A stretch of DNA of 64,000 nucleotides. Origin: Archangium violaceum. Its GTDB lineage: Bacteria; Myxococcota; Myxococcia; Myxococcales; Myxococcaceae. Positions 1-7,215 of this stretch are shown here, piece by piece. A model generated the notes under the pieces. That model made no database searches and was not told the origin of the DNA. It was given only the letters and a program-made list of their open reading frames with translations. The position numbers and the translations under genes were made by a program. Location: NCBI RefSeq assembly GCF_016859125.1, contig NZ_CP069338.1:12527501-12591500 (forward strand). Direction: 5' to 3'. Positions within the stretch are counted from its first letter, which is position 1. The number at the start of each line of letters is the position of its first letter.

Positions 1-304
1 GCTCGCGCACGGCGGTGGCCTCGGGGTTCACCCGGCGGATGACGTTGCCGATGATGACCAGGTCCGGCTTCGCCACGTCGAGGTTCTCCGGACGGTAGGG
101 CGTGAGCGCCTGGATGCCCCACTCGCGGAGCATGTCGCTCATGGGCGGGTAGACGTTCTCGTCGCTGCCGGTGACGTCGTAGCCAGCGGCCTTGAGCATA
201 CCGGCGAAGGAGCCCATGCCCGTTCCGGCCACGCCGACGAGGTGGATGCGGCGCACCGCGCCGGGGGTGATGGTTTCGAGGACGTTGCCGTTGTCGTCAG
301 CCAT
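1..304 (-). CDS. mpl: Mpl, murein-tripeptide ligase (N-terminal part)
   Basis: Only the first ~101 codons lie in the window; the gene runs off the left edge. The N-terminus reads MADDNGNVLE, followed by a Rossmann-type glycine motif (HLVGVAGTGMGSFAGML) and the TGSDENVYPPMSDML segment typical of Mur ligases of the Mpl type. Mpl (UDP-N-acetylmuramate:L-alanyl-gamma-D-glutamyl-meso-diaminopimelate ligase) reattaches recycled murein tripeptide to UDP-MurNAc in the cytoplasm. MurC has a related N-terminus, but the 'SDENVYPPMS' wording and the LD-carboxypeptidase/amidohydrolase-like neighbours favour Mpl. The ATG overlaps the stop of the upstream hydrolase by 8 bases, so translation is probably coupled. 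Confidence 0.85.
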   Translation of the reverse strand, partial: MADDNGNVLETITPGAVRRIHLVGVAGTGMGSFAGMLKAAGYDVTGSDENVYPPMSDMLREWGIQALTPYRPENLDVAKPDLVIIGNVIRRVNPEATAVRE

Positions 305-1472
305 GTGCTTTCGGGGTGAGGTCGCTGAGGCCGAGGGCCTGCACGACGAGATCGTGGAAGACGGGGCGGAAATCGCGGATGCGAACTTCCTTGCGGCCAT
401 GCGCCACGCGGTTGGTGACGAGCGCCACCACGAGCGAGCGGCGCAGGTCCACCCAGAGACTGGTGCCGGTGAAGCCGAGGTGGCCCACCGCGCCCGGAGG
501 CGTGTCACCGATGAAGTGGCCCGCGCTGGACAGGCCCTGGGAGGGCGAGTCGAACCCCATGGAGCGGGTGCTGCCCTCCAGGATGGGATCGCTGGCCAGC
601 GCGCGGTACCAGAGCGGACCGGGAGCGATGGAGGGCTCCCCCGCGCACCCGGCGAGGACGGCCTGGCCGAAGCGGGCCACGTCCACCGCGGTGCCGAAGA
701 GGCCCGCGTGACCGCTGACGCCGTCCATCACCCAGGCGTTGTCGTCATCCACCTCGCCGGGCATCGAGGCACGGGAGGGAAGCTCGCCCCACATCCCGTC
801 CTGACCGGGAGCGGGCTCCCGAGGACGGGTGGCTCCGGTGGGCGCCACGCGGCCATCCGTGGGGAAGTCCGTGAGGCGGTGGAAACGAGCGGAGAGCCCG
901 AGCGGCTCGGCGACATGGCGCGAGAAGAGGACGTCCAGGGGCGCGCCTCCCGCACGGGCCAGAATCTCTCCCAGGAGGATGAAGCCCACGTCGCTGTAGG
1001 CGGTGGCGGTGCGCAGCGGAGCCACGAGCGGGGTGCGCGCGGCGGCCTGGATGACCTCCTCACGGACTCGGGCGCGGGTAGCCGAGGGACAGGAAGGCTC
1101 GAGGAGCTCGGGCGTGGAGGTGAGTGCCTCGGCGAAGAAGGGCACGAAGGGCGGCAGGCCCGAGCGGTGATAGAGCAGGTCCGCCACCGTGGCACCCGCG
1201 TCCCCCACGGGCGAGCCCGGGTAGAAGCGGGCCACGGGCGTCTCGGGACCGACCTTGCCCTCGGTCCAGGAGCGGAGGAAGAGCGCGGTGGTGCAGAGCA
1301 CCTTGGTGAGGGAGGCCAGGTCGAAACGCGTGTCTCCGGTGACGTTGCCGGCCACGCCGCCAAAGACCTGGGCACCCCGGTGCATCACCACGGCCTGCGC
1401 GGCCGGGAAGATGCCGAGTGAGACGGCCTCCTCGAGAACACCCTGGAGCTCCGCGATGGGGTGACTGCTCAT
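297..1472 (-). CDS. Serine beta-lactamase / penicillin-binding-like hydrolase
   Basis: 391 aa from an ATG that overlaps the stop of the LD-carboxypeptidase (ATGA). It belongs to the class C beta-lactamase/EstB/DD-peptidase superfamily. The SxxK motif is in DLASLTKVL (about residue 50), the YxN-equivalent is AYSDVGF, and HLGFTG stands for the third motif. There is no obvious signal peptide at the chosen start, so it may be cytoplasmic. Its place between an LD-carboxypeptidase and Mpl suggests a role in trimming or recycling muropeptides rather than antibiotic resistance. The substrate cannot be told from sequence. Confidence 0.8.
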   Translation of the reverse strand: MSSHPIAELQGVLEEAVSLGIFPAAQAVVMHRGAQVFGGVAGNVTGDTRFDLASLTKVLCTTALFLRSWTEGKVGPETPVARFYPGSPVGDAGATVADLLYHRSGLPPFVPFFAEALTSTPELLEPSCPSATRARVREEVIQAAARTPLVAPLRTATAYSDVGFILLGEILARAGGAPLDVLFSRHVAEPLGLSARFHRLTDFPTDGRVAPTGATRPREPAPGQDGMWGELPSRASMPGEVDDDNAWVMDGVSGHAGLFGTAVDVARFGQAVLAGCAGEPSIAPGPLWYRALASDPILEGSTRSMGFDSPSQGLSSAGHFIGDTPPGAVGHLGFTGTSLWVDLRRSLVVALVTNRVAHGRKEVRIRDFRPVFHDLVVQALGLSDLTPKAHG

Positions 1473-2380
1473 GCCTGCACCGCTCCTTCGAGGAAGGTGA
1501 GGCGGGCGGCGCCAGCATCCAACCGCACCTGGGTGCCAAGGGCGACGGGGTAGTTGGGGATGTCGTGGCCGATGGGGAAGCCAGCGGCACACGGCACCCC
1601 CGCCTCCTCGGCGAGCGAGCGCAGGACATCCGCGCTGCTGTAGGGAGCGGCCTTCTGCTCGCAGTCGGTGAAGTCGCCGAGCACGATGCCACGCACCCGG
1701 TCGAAGACGCCCGCGAGCATCAGATGGGTCCAGATGCGGTCGAGCCGGTAGGGGCGCTCGCCCACGTCCTCGAGCAGCAGGATGGCCCCGTCGAGCGATG
1801 GCATGTAGGGGGTGCCCAGCAGCCGGGACAGGACGGAGAGGTTGCCCCCGAGGAGCGGGCCCTCGACGACACCGGGGACGAAGGTGGCCTTGCCCTGGAG
1901 CGGCGGCGGAGGCTCTGGGGATTCGAGCAGACGGAAGAGGTACTCCTGGACCTCGGGCGGCTGCTTGCCCAGGTGGGTGAGCACGGGCCCGTGGATGGTG
2001 ACACGGCCGAGCCCCTGGAGCGGCAGGTGGACGGCGGTGACGTCGGAGAAGCCGACGAGCGCCGTGGGAGCCATGTCGGCGAGCGGGAGCGAGGGCAGCA
2101 GACGCATGCACCCGTAGCCACCGCGGGCACAGAAGATGGCGCGGGCCTCACGGTCGACGAGGGCGCGGGAGAACTCCTCGGCGCGGCGCGCATCGGTGCC
2201 GGCGAGGTAGCGCCAGGACTCATAAAGGTCGGGCCGGAAGACGGGCGAATAACGCTGCCCGATGACGCCGAGACCGACCTCGAAGCTGGGACGATCGAAG
2301 GGGCCGGCGGGGGCGATGACGTGGACGGTGTCGCGGGGACGCAGCGGGAGGGGCTTGAGCCAACGCACGGGCGCCTTCAT
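1469..2380 (-). CDS. ldcA: LD-carboxypeptidase (peptidase S66, LdcA/MccF family)
   Basis: 303 aa starting MKAPVRWLKPLPLRPRDTV; a longer in-frame N-terminus would be translated from the REP-like repeat and is unlikely. The family's catalytic triad is recognisable: nucleophile Ser in ALVGFSDVTA, Glu in ILLLEDVGERPYR and His in AGFPIGHDIPNY. The YGCMRLLP segment and the N-terminal IAPAG are also S66 signatures. LdcA removes the terminal D-Ala from murein tetrapeptides in the cytoplasm, producing the tripeptide that Mpl uses, which fits the operon. It ends in an ATGA overlap with the next gene. Confidence 0.88.
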   Translation of the reverse strand: MKAPVRWLKPLPLRPRDTVHVIAPAGPFDRPSFEVGLGVIGQRYSPVFRPDLYESWRYLAGTDARRAEEFSRALVDREARAIFCARGGYGCMRLLPSLPLADMAPTALVGFSDVTAVHLPLQGLGRVTIHGPVLTHLGKQPPEVQEYLFRLLESPEPPPPLQGKATFVPGVVEGPLLGGNLSVLSRLLGTPYMPSLDGAILLLEDVGERPYRLDRIWTHLMLAGVFDRVRGIVLGDFTDCEQKAAPYSSADVLRSLAEEAGVPCAAGFPIGHDIPNYPVALGTQVRLDAGAARLTFLEGAVQA

Positions 2381-2438
2381 AGCACCCGGTGCGCGAGAGT
2401 CTCCGAGCTTCGAACACGACATGTCCGAGGGACAACCT

Positions 2439-2472
2439 CCCCTCTCCCCCCGGGAGAGGGCCAGGGTGAGGG
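2439..2472. repeat. REP-like palindromic repeat
   Basis: An intergenic palindrome CCCTCTCCC...GGGAGAGGG is followed by CCAGGGTGAGGG. This is the type of short extragenic palindrome seen many times in GC-rich proteobacterial and myxobacterial genomes. It lies in the 117-bp gap between the methyltransferase stop and the LD-carboxypeptidase start, where it could act as an RNA hairpin attenuating readthrough. Confidence 0.6.
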
Positions 2473-2497
2473 TGCCTGCCCCCTCGGGTTCCACCCC

Positions 2498-3637
2498 CTA
2501 CCCGTCCGCCCGCTCCAGGACGGCGGCGAAGAACCCATCGGTCCCGTGCGAATGAGGGGCACAGAACAAGAACCCCTCCCGGACACACGAAGGGTCCAAC
2601 CACCCCGCCCCGGGAGGCACGAGCCTGAACCCGGGACTCTCGCGCAGGAACCCGAGGACCACGTCCTCGTTCTCCGCGCGGTTCACCGTGCAGGTGGCGT
2701 AGACCAGCCGGCCCCCGGGGCGCACGAGACGACCCGCCCGCGCGAGGATGTCGCGCTGGACACGAGGCAGCTCGGACAGGGACGAGGGGTCGATGCGGAA
2801 GCGCGAATCAGGCCCGCGCCGCAGGGAGCCCAGCTCCGAGCATGGGGCATCCACGAGCACCCGGTCGGCGAGCACACCCTCGGGAGGCGAGCGGAGCACC
2901 TGGACGATGGAGACCCCCGCCCGTGAACACCGCTGAAAGAGACGGTCGAGCCGCCCGGCATCCGGGTCGTACGCGAGGAGCCGACCGCGGTTCTCCATGG
3001 CGGCACCGAGCTGGAGCGTCTTGCCTCCGGCACCGGAGCACAGATCGAGCACCGTCTCCCCGGGCCTCGCCTCGACGAGCAGACCGAGCAACTGACTGCC
3101 TTCGTCCTGGACCTCGAAGAGCCCCTCGCGGAGGGAGTCGAGCCCATAGAGGTTGGGCCTGGGCCCCACGACGTGGAGCGCGAGGGGACTGAGCGCACCG
3201 GGCCGGGTCTCGACGCCCTCGGAGCGAAGCCGCTCCCCGAGGGCTTCACGGGTGGTCCGCAGCGGATTCACACGGAGGGTGATGGAACCGGGGACATTGA
3301 GGTGGGCGCAGAAGTCCTCGGCGGCGGGGCCGAGCTCACGGACGAAGTGCGCCGCGAGCCAGTCGGGCAGCGACCAACGAAGGGCGAGCGACGGAGGCTC
3401 CTCGGAGACAAGGGCCGGCGGCGTCTCGAGCCCGGAGAGCCGGGCCGCATCTCCGGAGGGCAGACCGGCGAGCCGGTGCAGGAAGACATAGATGAGCGAG
3501 GGAGCGGTGGCCTCTGGAGTGCCGAGCAGGAAGCAAAGCCGGCGGCGCCAGAGGCCGACGTTGAAGACGACCTCGGCGAGGGCCTGACGCTGCTCGCGAG
3601 AGAGGAGCCGGTGAGCCCGGAGGGTCCGATCGAGCAC
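2498..3637 (-). CDS. RsmB/Sun-like rRNA (cytosine-C5) methyltransferase
   Basis: 379 aa from the first conventional start (GTG at 3637). An N-terminal NusB-like helical region (REQRQALAEVVFNVG) is followed by a NOL1/NOP2/Sun methyltransferase domain. SAM motif I is VLDLCSGAGGKTLQLG, the motif IV cysteine is in VDAPCSELGSLR and the motif VI catalytic cysteine is in YATCTVNRAENED. It methylates a cytosine of 16S rRNA. The same frame stays open to 3779 and reads a plausible extra NusB-like helix (WSALDGLASTAAEALSLVL), but offers no ATG, GTG or TTG. The real start may therefore be a rare codon such as CTG near 3739. Confidence 0.85.
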   Translation of the reverse strand: MLDRTLRAHRLLSREQRQALAEVVFNVGLWRRRLCFLLGTPEATAPSLIYVFLHRLAGLPSGDAARLSGLETPPALVSEEPPSLALRWSLPDWLAAHFVRELGPAAEDFCAHLNVPGSITLRVNPLRTTREALGERLRSEGVETRPGALSPLALHVVGPRPNLYGLDSLREGLFEVQDEGSQLLGLLVEARPGETVLDLCSGAGGKTLQLGAAMENRGRLLAYDPDAGRLDRLFQRCSRAGVSIVQVLRSPPEGVLADRVLVDAPCSELGSLRRGPDSRFRIDPSSLSELPRVQRDILARAGRLVRPGGRLVYATCTVNRAENEDVVLGFLRESPGFRLVPPGAGWLDPSCVREGFLFCAPHSHGTDGFFAAVLERADG

Positions 3638-3835
3638 CCGCTCGGCGGGAGAGCCCGAGAGGACCAGGGAGAGAGCCTCGGCGGCGGTGGAGGCGAGACC
3701 ATCGAGCGCCGACCAGGGAACCGAGCGAAGTCGTGACAGCGGGTCAAAACAGGATGTTGACAGGACGGACTCCGTTCTTTAGAAAGCACCTCGTTGTCGC
3801 GGCGGCCCACACGGGCCAACGCGCAGCGGACATAT

Positions 3836-3908
3836 TCCCCGATAGCTCAGCCGGTAGAGCGGGTGACTGTTAATCACTAGGTCCGAGGTTCGAGTCCTCG
3901 TCGGGGAG
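3836..3908 (+). tRNA. tRNA-Asn (anticodon GTT)
   Basis: A 73-nt cloverleaf. Acceptor stem TCCCCGA pairs with TCGGGGA, with discriminator G. The D-arm is GCTC..GAGC, the anticodon arm GTGACTGTTAATCAC carries GTT, and the T-arm is CGAGGTTCGAGTCCTCG. No CCA is encoded. It marks the border between host core genes and the BREX island. The 3' ends of tRNA genes are common integration sites, so this could be an attachment site, but I found no second copy of the tRNA 3' end by eye. Confidence 0.95.
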
Positions 3909-3951
3909 CTACCTGGGTCTGCACGCGAGCACGCAGGCCCGAGGGTTTCAA

Positions 3952-3992
3952 CAGCGGCCCCGAGGAGCAATCCTCGGGGCTGCTGGCTTTTC
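3952..3992 (+). terminator. Rho-independent terminator behind tRNA-Asn
   Basis: The inverted repeat CAGCGGCCCCGAGGA - GCAA - TCCTCGGGGCTGCTG forms a 15-bp stem with one G-T wobble and a tetraloop. It is followed by GCTTTTCCCC. It would end transcription of the tRNA. The T-rich side is on the plus strand. Confidence 0.75.
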
Positions 3993-4185
3993 CCCAAGGA
4001 TTCCGCGGGTTCTGCTCCTCCCCTCTCGTGAGACGAGCAGGGACAACGCAGACGCAGAGAATCGATCTCGCGCTCGAAGCATGTCCGTGGACAGCCTTCG
4101 TGGGCTCTCTGGGGCCTCCTGGGGAGAGAAAAGCCGAGAGAATTTAACGGCGGGGGGCCTTTGGGCGGGCCGGCGCCGCTGGCGT
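3993..4185. other. Gene-free junction between tRNA terminator and BREX locus
   Basis: About 190 bp between the tRNA terminator and the stop of the HhH gene. It holds no convincing ORF on either strand. A short AT-richer patch (AATTTAACGG) lies near 4140. It is the place to look for an island boundary repeat; I did not see a copy of the tRNA 3' end here. Confidence 0.4.
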
Positions 4186-5169
4186 TTAACCGGCCACTGC
4201 ATCCGCGCTCTCCATCGACGCCGCGAAGGGGCACAGCGCAGGCACGCAGCCCCCGCAAGGCGTTGTGCGCGCGGCGCAGGCGTCCCCTTGAGCCACACGG
4301 TTTGACTTCGAGCAGAACACGTAGAGCGCCTGCTGCACGAACCTCGGCGAGTAACGTGGCAGGTCGGCGCGGAACTCGCGGAGGTCGATCTTCGCGGCCT
4401 GCTCGCGCACCCACCTCTCGCGCGCGTCGTACGTCCTGGGCGCGCCCGGATCCCGAAGCGCATCGGCCGCGCGCGCGACGTTCGTGTCGACCACGACCAA
4501 CTCGTTGCCGTCGACGGTTGGGAACCACGGCGTGAGCCCTGAAGCGAGCGCCGGCGTCGAGAGCGCGCTCACGAACATAGTCGCGAGTTTCCTCCCGACC
4601 CGGTGGATGCTCGCGAAGTGCTCGACGAGGAGCGCGGCCCGCTCTGTGGGTGACGACTCCACCTGGCACACGCGCTCAAGCAGCACGTTCACACCGCCTC
4701 CCTTCCAGAGCCGGAGCCATGCCGAGGTCGGGAGCTTGCCCATGTCGCCCATGCGGTTGAAGACGACGGTGGCGTCCTTCACGTGGCAAGGGACGCCAGG
4801 GCAGGTCTTGCAATCCACCCTCTCGTCCGTCTTCGTCACGTCGCAGCCCTTCTCGAACGCTTTGACGGAGCCAAGCGTCGGGCACGCGTGGCGCGTGGTG
4901 GCTCGCTTCACGCAGGCCACATCGGCGACGATCCGCATCGACGCATGCGGCAGCGACCGCTGCCGGCGCATGATCACCACGTCGCGCAACGCCTGGTACA
5001 TCGCGAGCGTGACGAAGAGACGGAAGATGGCTGCGTCAGTTCCTGCCGCGAGTTCGTCGGGCGCGACCGCGAAGGCGCCGACGCGCGCGGGGTCGCAGTA
5101 GAATGGGGCGGCCCATTCCTCGTGGCGCCCGAGGTACCATCGAACGGCGCCTCGGAGAGCTTCCTCCAC
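4186..5169 (-). CDS. HhH-GPD (EndoIII-like) protein with cysteine clusters, BREX-linked
   Basis: 327 aa, GTG start three bases after the brxL stop, so it is the last gene of the BREX operon. Residues ~188-203 (SIHRVGRKLATMFVSAL) match the helix-hairpin-helix of endonuclease III-type glycosylases, with Lys194 at the catalytic-lysine place. VVVDTNVARA puts Asp228 where the GPD aspartate is expected. The C-terminus has C298-x6-C305-x2-C308-x4-C313, one residue shorter in the last spacing than the C-x6-C-x2-C-x5-C [4Fe-4S] loop of EndoIII. A second cluster at C109, C120, C123, C128 is not part of EndoIII and may bind zinc or another Fe-S centre. I infer a DNA base-excision or modified-base-recognising enzyme added to BREX. 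The family assignment rests on motifs read by eye. Confidence 0.7.
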   Translation of the reverse strand: MEEALRGAVRWYLGRHEEWAAPFYCDPARVGAFAVAPDELAAGTDAAIFRLFVTLAMYQALRDVVIMRRQRSLPHASMRIVADVACVKRATTRHACPTLGSVKAFEKGCDVTKTDERVDCKTCPGVPCHVKDATVVFNRMGDMGKLPTSAWLRLWKGGGVNVLLERVCQVESSPTERAALLVEHFASIHRVGRKLATMFVSALSTPALASGLTPWFPTVDGNELVVVDTNVARAADALRDPGAPRTYDARERWVREQAAKIDLREFRADLPRYSPRFVQQALYVFCSKSNRVAQGDACAARTTPCGGCVPALCPFAASMESADAVAG

Positions 5170-5172
5170 GAC

Positions 5173-7212
5173 TCAGCTCCCCAGGACCTTCATCGCGGCG
5201 GTCTTCGCGTCGCCAAAGAAGATCGGGTCGACGTGCTCTATGATGTCGGCGCTCACGTCGAGGAAGTTCCGCTTGTTCTCGATGGGGATGAGGGCGCGCT
5301 TCGCGCCGTTGTCCTTCGCCACCTGGAGCGGCTCGGTGAGCGAGCGCAAGGGCTTGATATTCCCTTGGACGCTCATGTCCCCGAGGATGAGGAGCGCGGG
5401 GCTCACGGGCGCCTTGCGCAGCGCCGAGTAGGCCGCAACGAAGAAGGCGACGCCGAGCTCGGCCTCGACGCGGTTGGCGAGCAGGTCGATGACCTCGACA
5501 TGGAGGTCGGAGACGTCGAGGTCGCGTGCGATCCCCAGCTCCGACTTCTTCGTCTGCAGAAAGCTGAAGGCTCGCTGCACGGACTCCTTCATCGCACCCG
5601 CCACGCCGCCCGCGAGCTTCAACTTGCCCGTGCCGCTCGAAACGGAGACCTCGACCCGATAGAGGCCGACGGTCCCGTCGGCTGTGACGCCCGCGCTGTA
5701 GACGGTGCCAGGGGCGAGCGGATCGGTAGAGATGAGATCGCGGCCACCCTGTTCGGGCACACCGACGAACTTCTCGTCGCCGGTCGCGTTGTCCGAGTAG
5801 CTGAAGGACGTGTGGTAGTACTCGAAGGAGCCCATCTTCTTGAGCTGCTCCTTCACGCGGCGGCGGCCTTCGATGGCCAGCTCGAGAATCTCGCCGAGTT
5901 CCTCCTGCGTGATCTCGCCGTGCGGGAAGAGGATCTTCATCAGGCCCGAGACGGTCTTGCGCACCGCCTTGCGGTCGCGGGCATTGAGGTGCGCGCCGAG
6001 CGAGAAGTGGCGGTCGATGACCTCGGTGAAGTTGTGCTTCCTCATCTCGCGGAGCGCCTCGGCGAGGTAGTCCACGACGAAGCCGTAGTGGCTCGTGAAC
6101 ATCTCGTTGCGCATCTTTGGGATCTCCCAGCCTGGGAGGTAGAAGTGCATCCGGTCGATGAACGCCATGTCATCGCGGATGATGTCCGGCATCGGCGCGA
6201 ACAGGTGGCCGGTCTGCACCATCACGTCGACGGGCTGGTTCGTGTTGCCGAACATCGCGATGCTCGCGTCCCCTGAAACCGCTTCCTGCCCGCGCTGGAA
6301 GGTGCCCGACTCGCAGTAGGTCTTCATCGTCGTGATGACCTCCTTCGGCATCTTCTGGAGGTCGGCGACCTCGTCGAATCCGACGACGTCCCAGATCTGC
6401 ACCATGCCCTTCTGGCGGCCACTCATGTGGCCGAAGAGGTTGGCGACGGTGGTGCCGCCGGTGAGCAGCGCGGAATACGGCGAGACCTCCTGCACGACGT
6501 AGCTCTTGCCCGTACCGCGCGGCCCGAGCTCGACGAGGTTGTAGTTCCGCTCCGCGAGCGGGATGAGGCGCACGAGGAAGAGCAGTTTCAGTCGCCGCGA
6601 CATCTCGCTGGGCTCGTAGCCCATGCTGCGCATCATGAGGTCGAGCCACTCGTCGGTCGTGAACTCGCGTCGGACACGGCGGTACTCCTCGAGGTCGAAG
6701 GTCGCGATCTGGATGGGCGTGAGCTTGTCGATCCAGAACGGGTTCTTGCCCTTCGACTCCTCGTCGTACTCGAAGCGCATGTCGACCTGCGCCCAGACGC
6801 CGCCCATGACGAGGCGCTCGTAGTCGCGCACGTAGTGCTCGGGCACGTGGACGTTCTTGTGGCCGAAGTTCGTGACCTCCGCCCAGTAGTCCGAGTCGAC
6901 CAGACGCACCTTCACCTTGTCGATGAAGGTGTGGCGCCCGCGGTCCTTCACCATCGCCTGCGCCTTCATCGACTCGTCGGAGCGGATGTAGTTGTTCGCG
7001 AGGGTGTCGTTGACGACCTGGAGTCCCATCTGGATCGCGACTTCGTCGCTCGATGCGCAGTACTTCCCGAGGAGGAACTCGAGGACGAAGACCGGCACGT
7101 TGGCGCCGACCTTCACCTTTCGGACGAGGTCCTTGCGCACCACCTTCCCGGCGAACAGGCGGTTGACCTTGTCGTCGAGCGCATCTCGTGTCGGAGCTGC
7201 TCCGTGGCTCAT
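5173..7212 (-). CDS. brxL: BrxL, AAA+/Lon-like BREX effector
   Basis: 679 aa. The N-terminal BrxL domain (DALDDKVNRLFAG...) is followed by an AAA+ core with Walker A GPRGTGKS (230-237), Walker B VVGFDEVA (276-283) and sensor segment FGNTNQPV. The C-terminal third resembles the Lon protease domain (LLILGDMSVQGNIKPL), but no GPSAG-like catalytic serine is visible; the equivalent place reads ELGVAFFVAAYSAL. BrxL is the hallmark of type 1 BREX and a DNA-binding hexameric ATPase needed to block phage replication. It starts 3 bases after the pglZ stop and is followed at 3 bases by the HhH gene. Confidence 0.93.
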   Translation of the reverse strand: MSHGAAPTRDALDDKVNRLFAGKVVRKDLVRKVKVGANVPVFVLEFLLGKYCASSDEVAIQMGLQVVNDTLANNYIRSDESMKAQAMVKDRGRHTFIDKVKVRLVDSDYWAEVTNFGHKNVHVPEHYVRDYERLVMGGVWAQVDMRFEYDEESKGKNPFWIDKLTPIQIATFDLEEYRRVRREFTTDEWLDLMMRSMGYEPSEMSRRLKLLFLVRLIPLAERNYNLVELGPRGTGKSYVVQEVSPYSALLTGGTTVANLFGHMSGRQKGMVQIWDVVGFDEVADLQKMPKEVITTMKTYCESGTFQRGQEAVSGDASIAMFGNTNQPVDVMVQTGHLFAPMPDIIRDDMAFIDRMHFYLPGWEIPKMRNEMFTSHYGFVVDYLAEALREMRKHNFTEVIDRHFSLGAHLNARDRKAVRKTVSGLMKILFPHGEITQEELGEILELAIEGRRRVKEQLKKMGSFEYYHTSFSYSDNATGDEKFVGVPEQGGRDLISTDPLAPGTVYSAGVTADGTVGLYRVEVSVSSGTGKLKLAGGVAGAMKESVQRAFSFLQTKKSELGIARDLDVSDLHVEVIDLLANRVEAELGVAFFVAAYSALRKAPVSPALLILGDMSVQGNIKPLRSLTEPLQVAKDNGAKRALIPIENKRNFLDVSADIIEHVDPIFFGDAKTAAMKVLGS

Positions 7213-7215
7213 GGC

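Noticed and set aside
192-1421. Long plus-strand frame opposite the hydrolase gene
   Set aside because: It is the antisense shadow of a high-GC gene; composition is Gly/Arg/Glu-rich without motifs.
1418-2926. 502-codon plus-strand frame
   Set aside because: Antisense across two host genes and the REP-like repeat; not protein-like.
3836-3908. Search for a second copy of the tRNA-Asn 3' end as an attachment repeat
   Set aside because: None was spotted by eye inside the window; the right end of the element is outside, so no att pair is reported.
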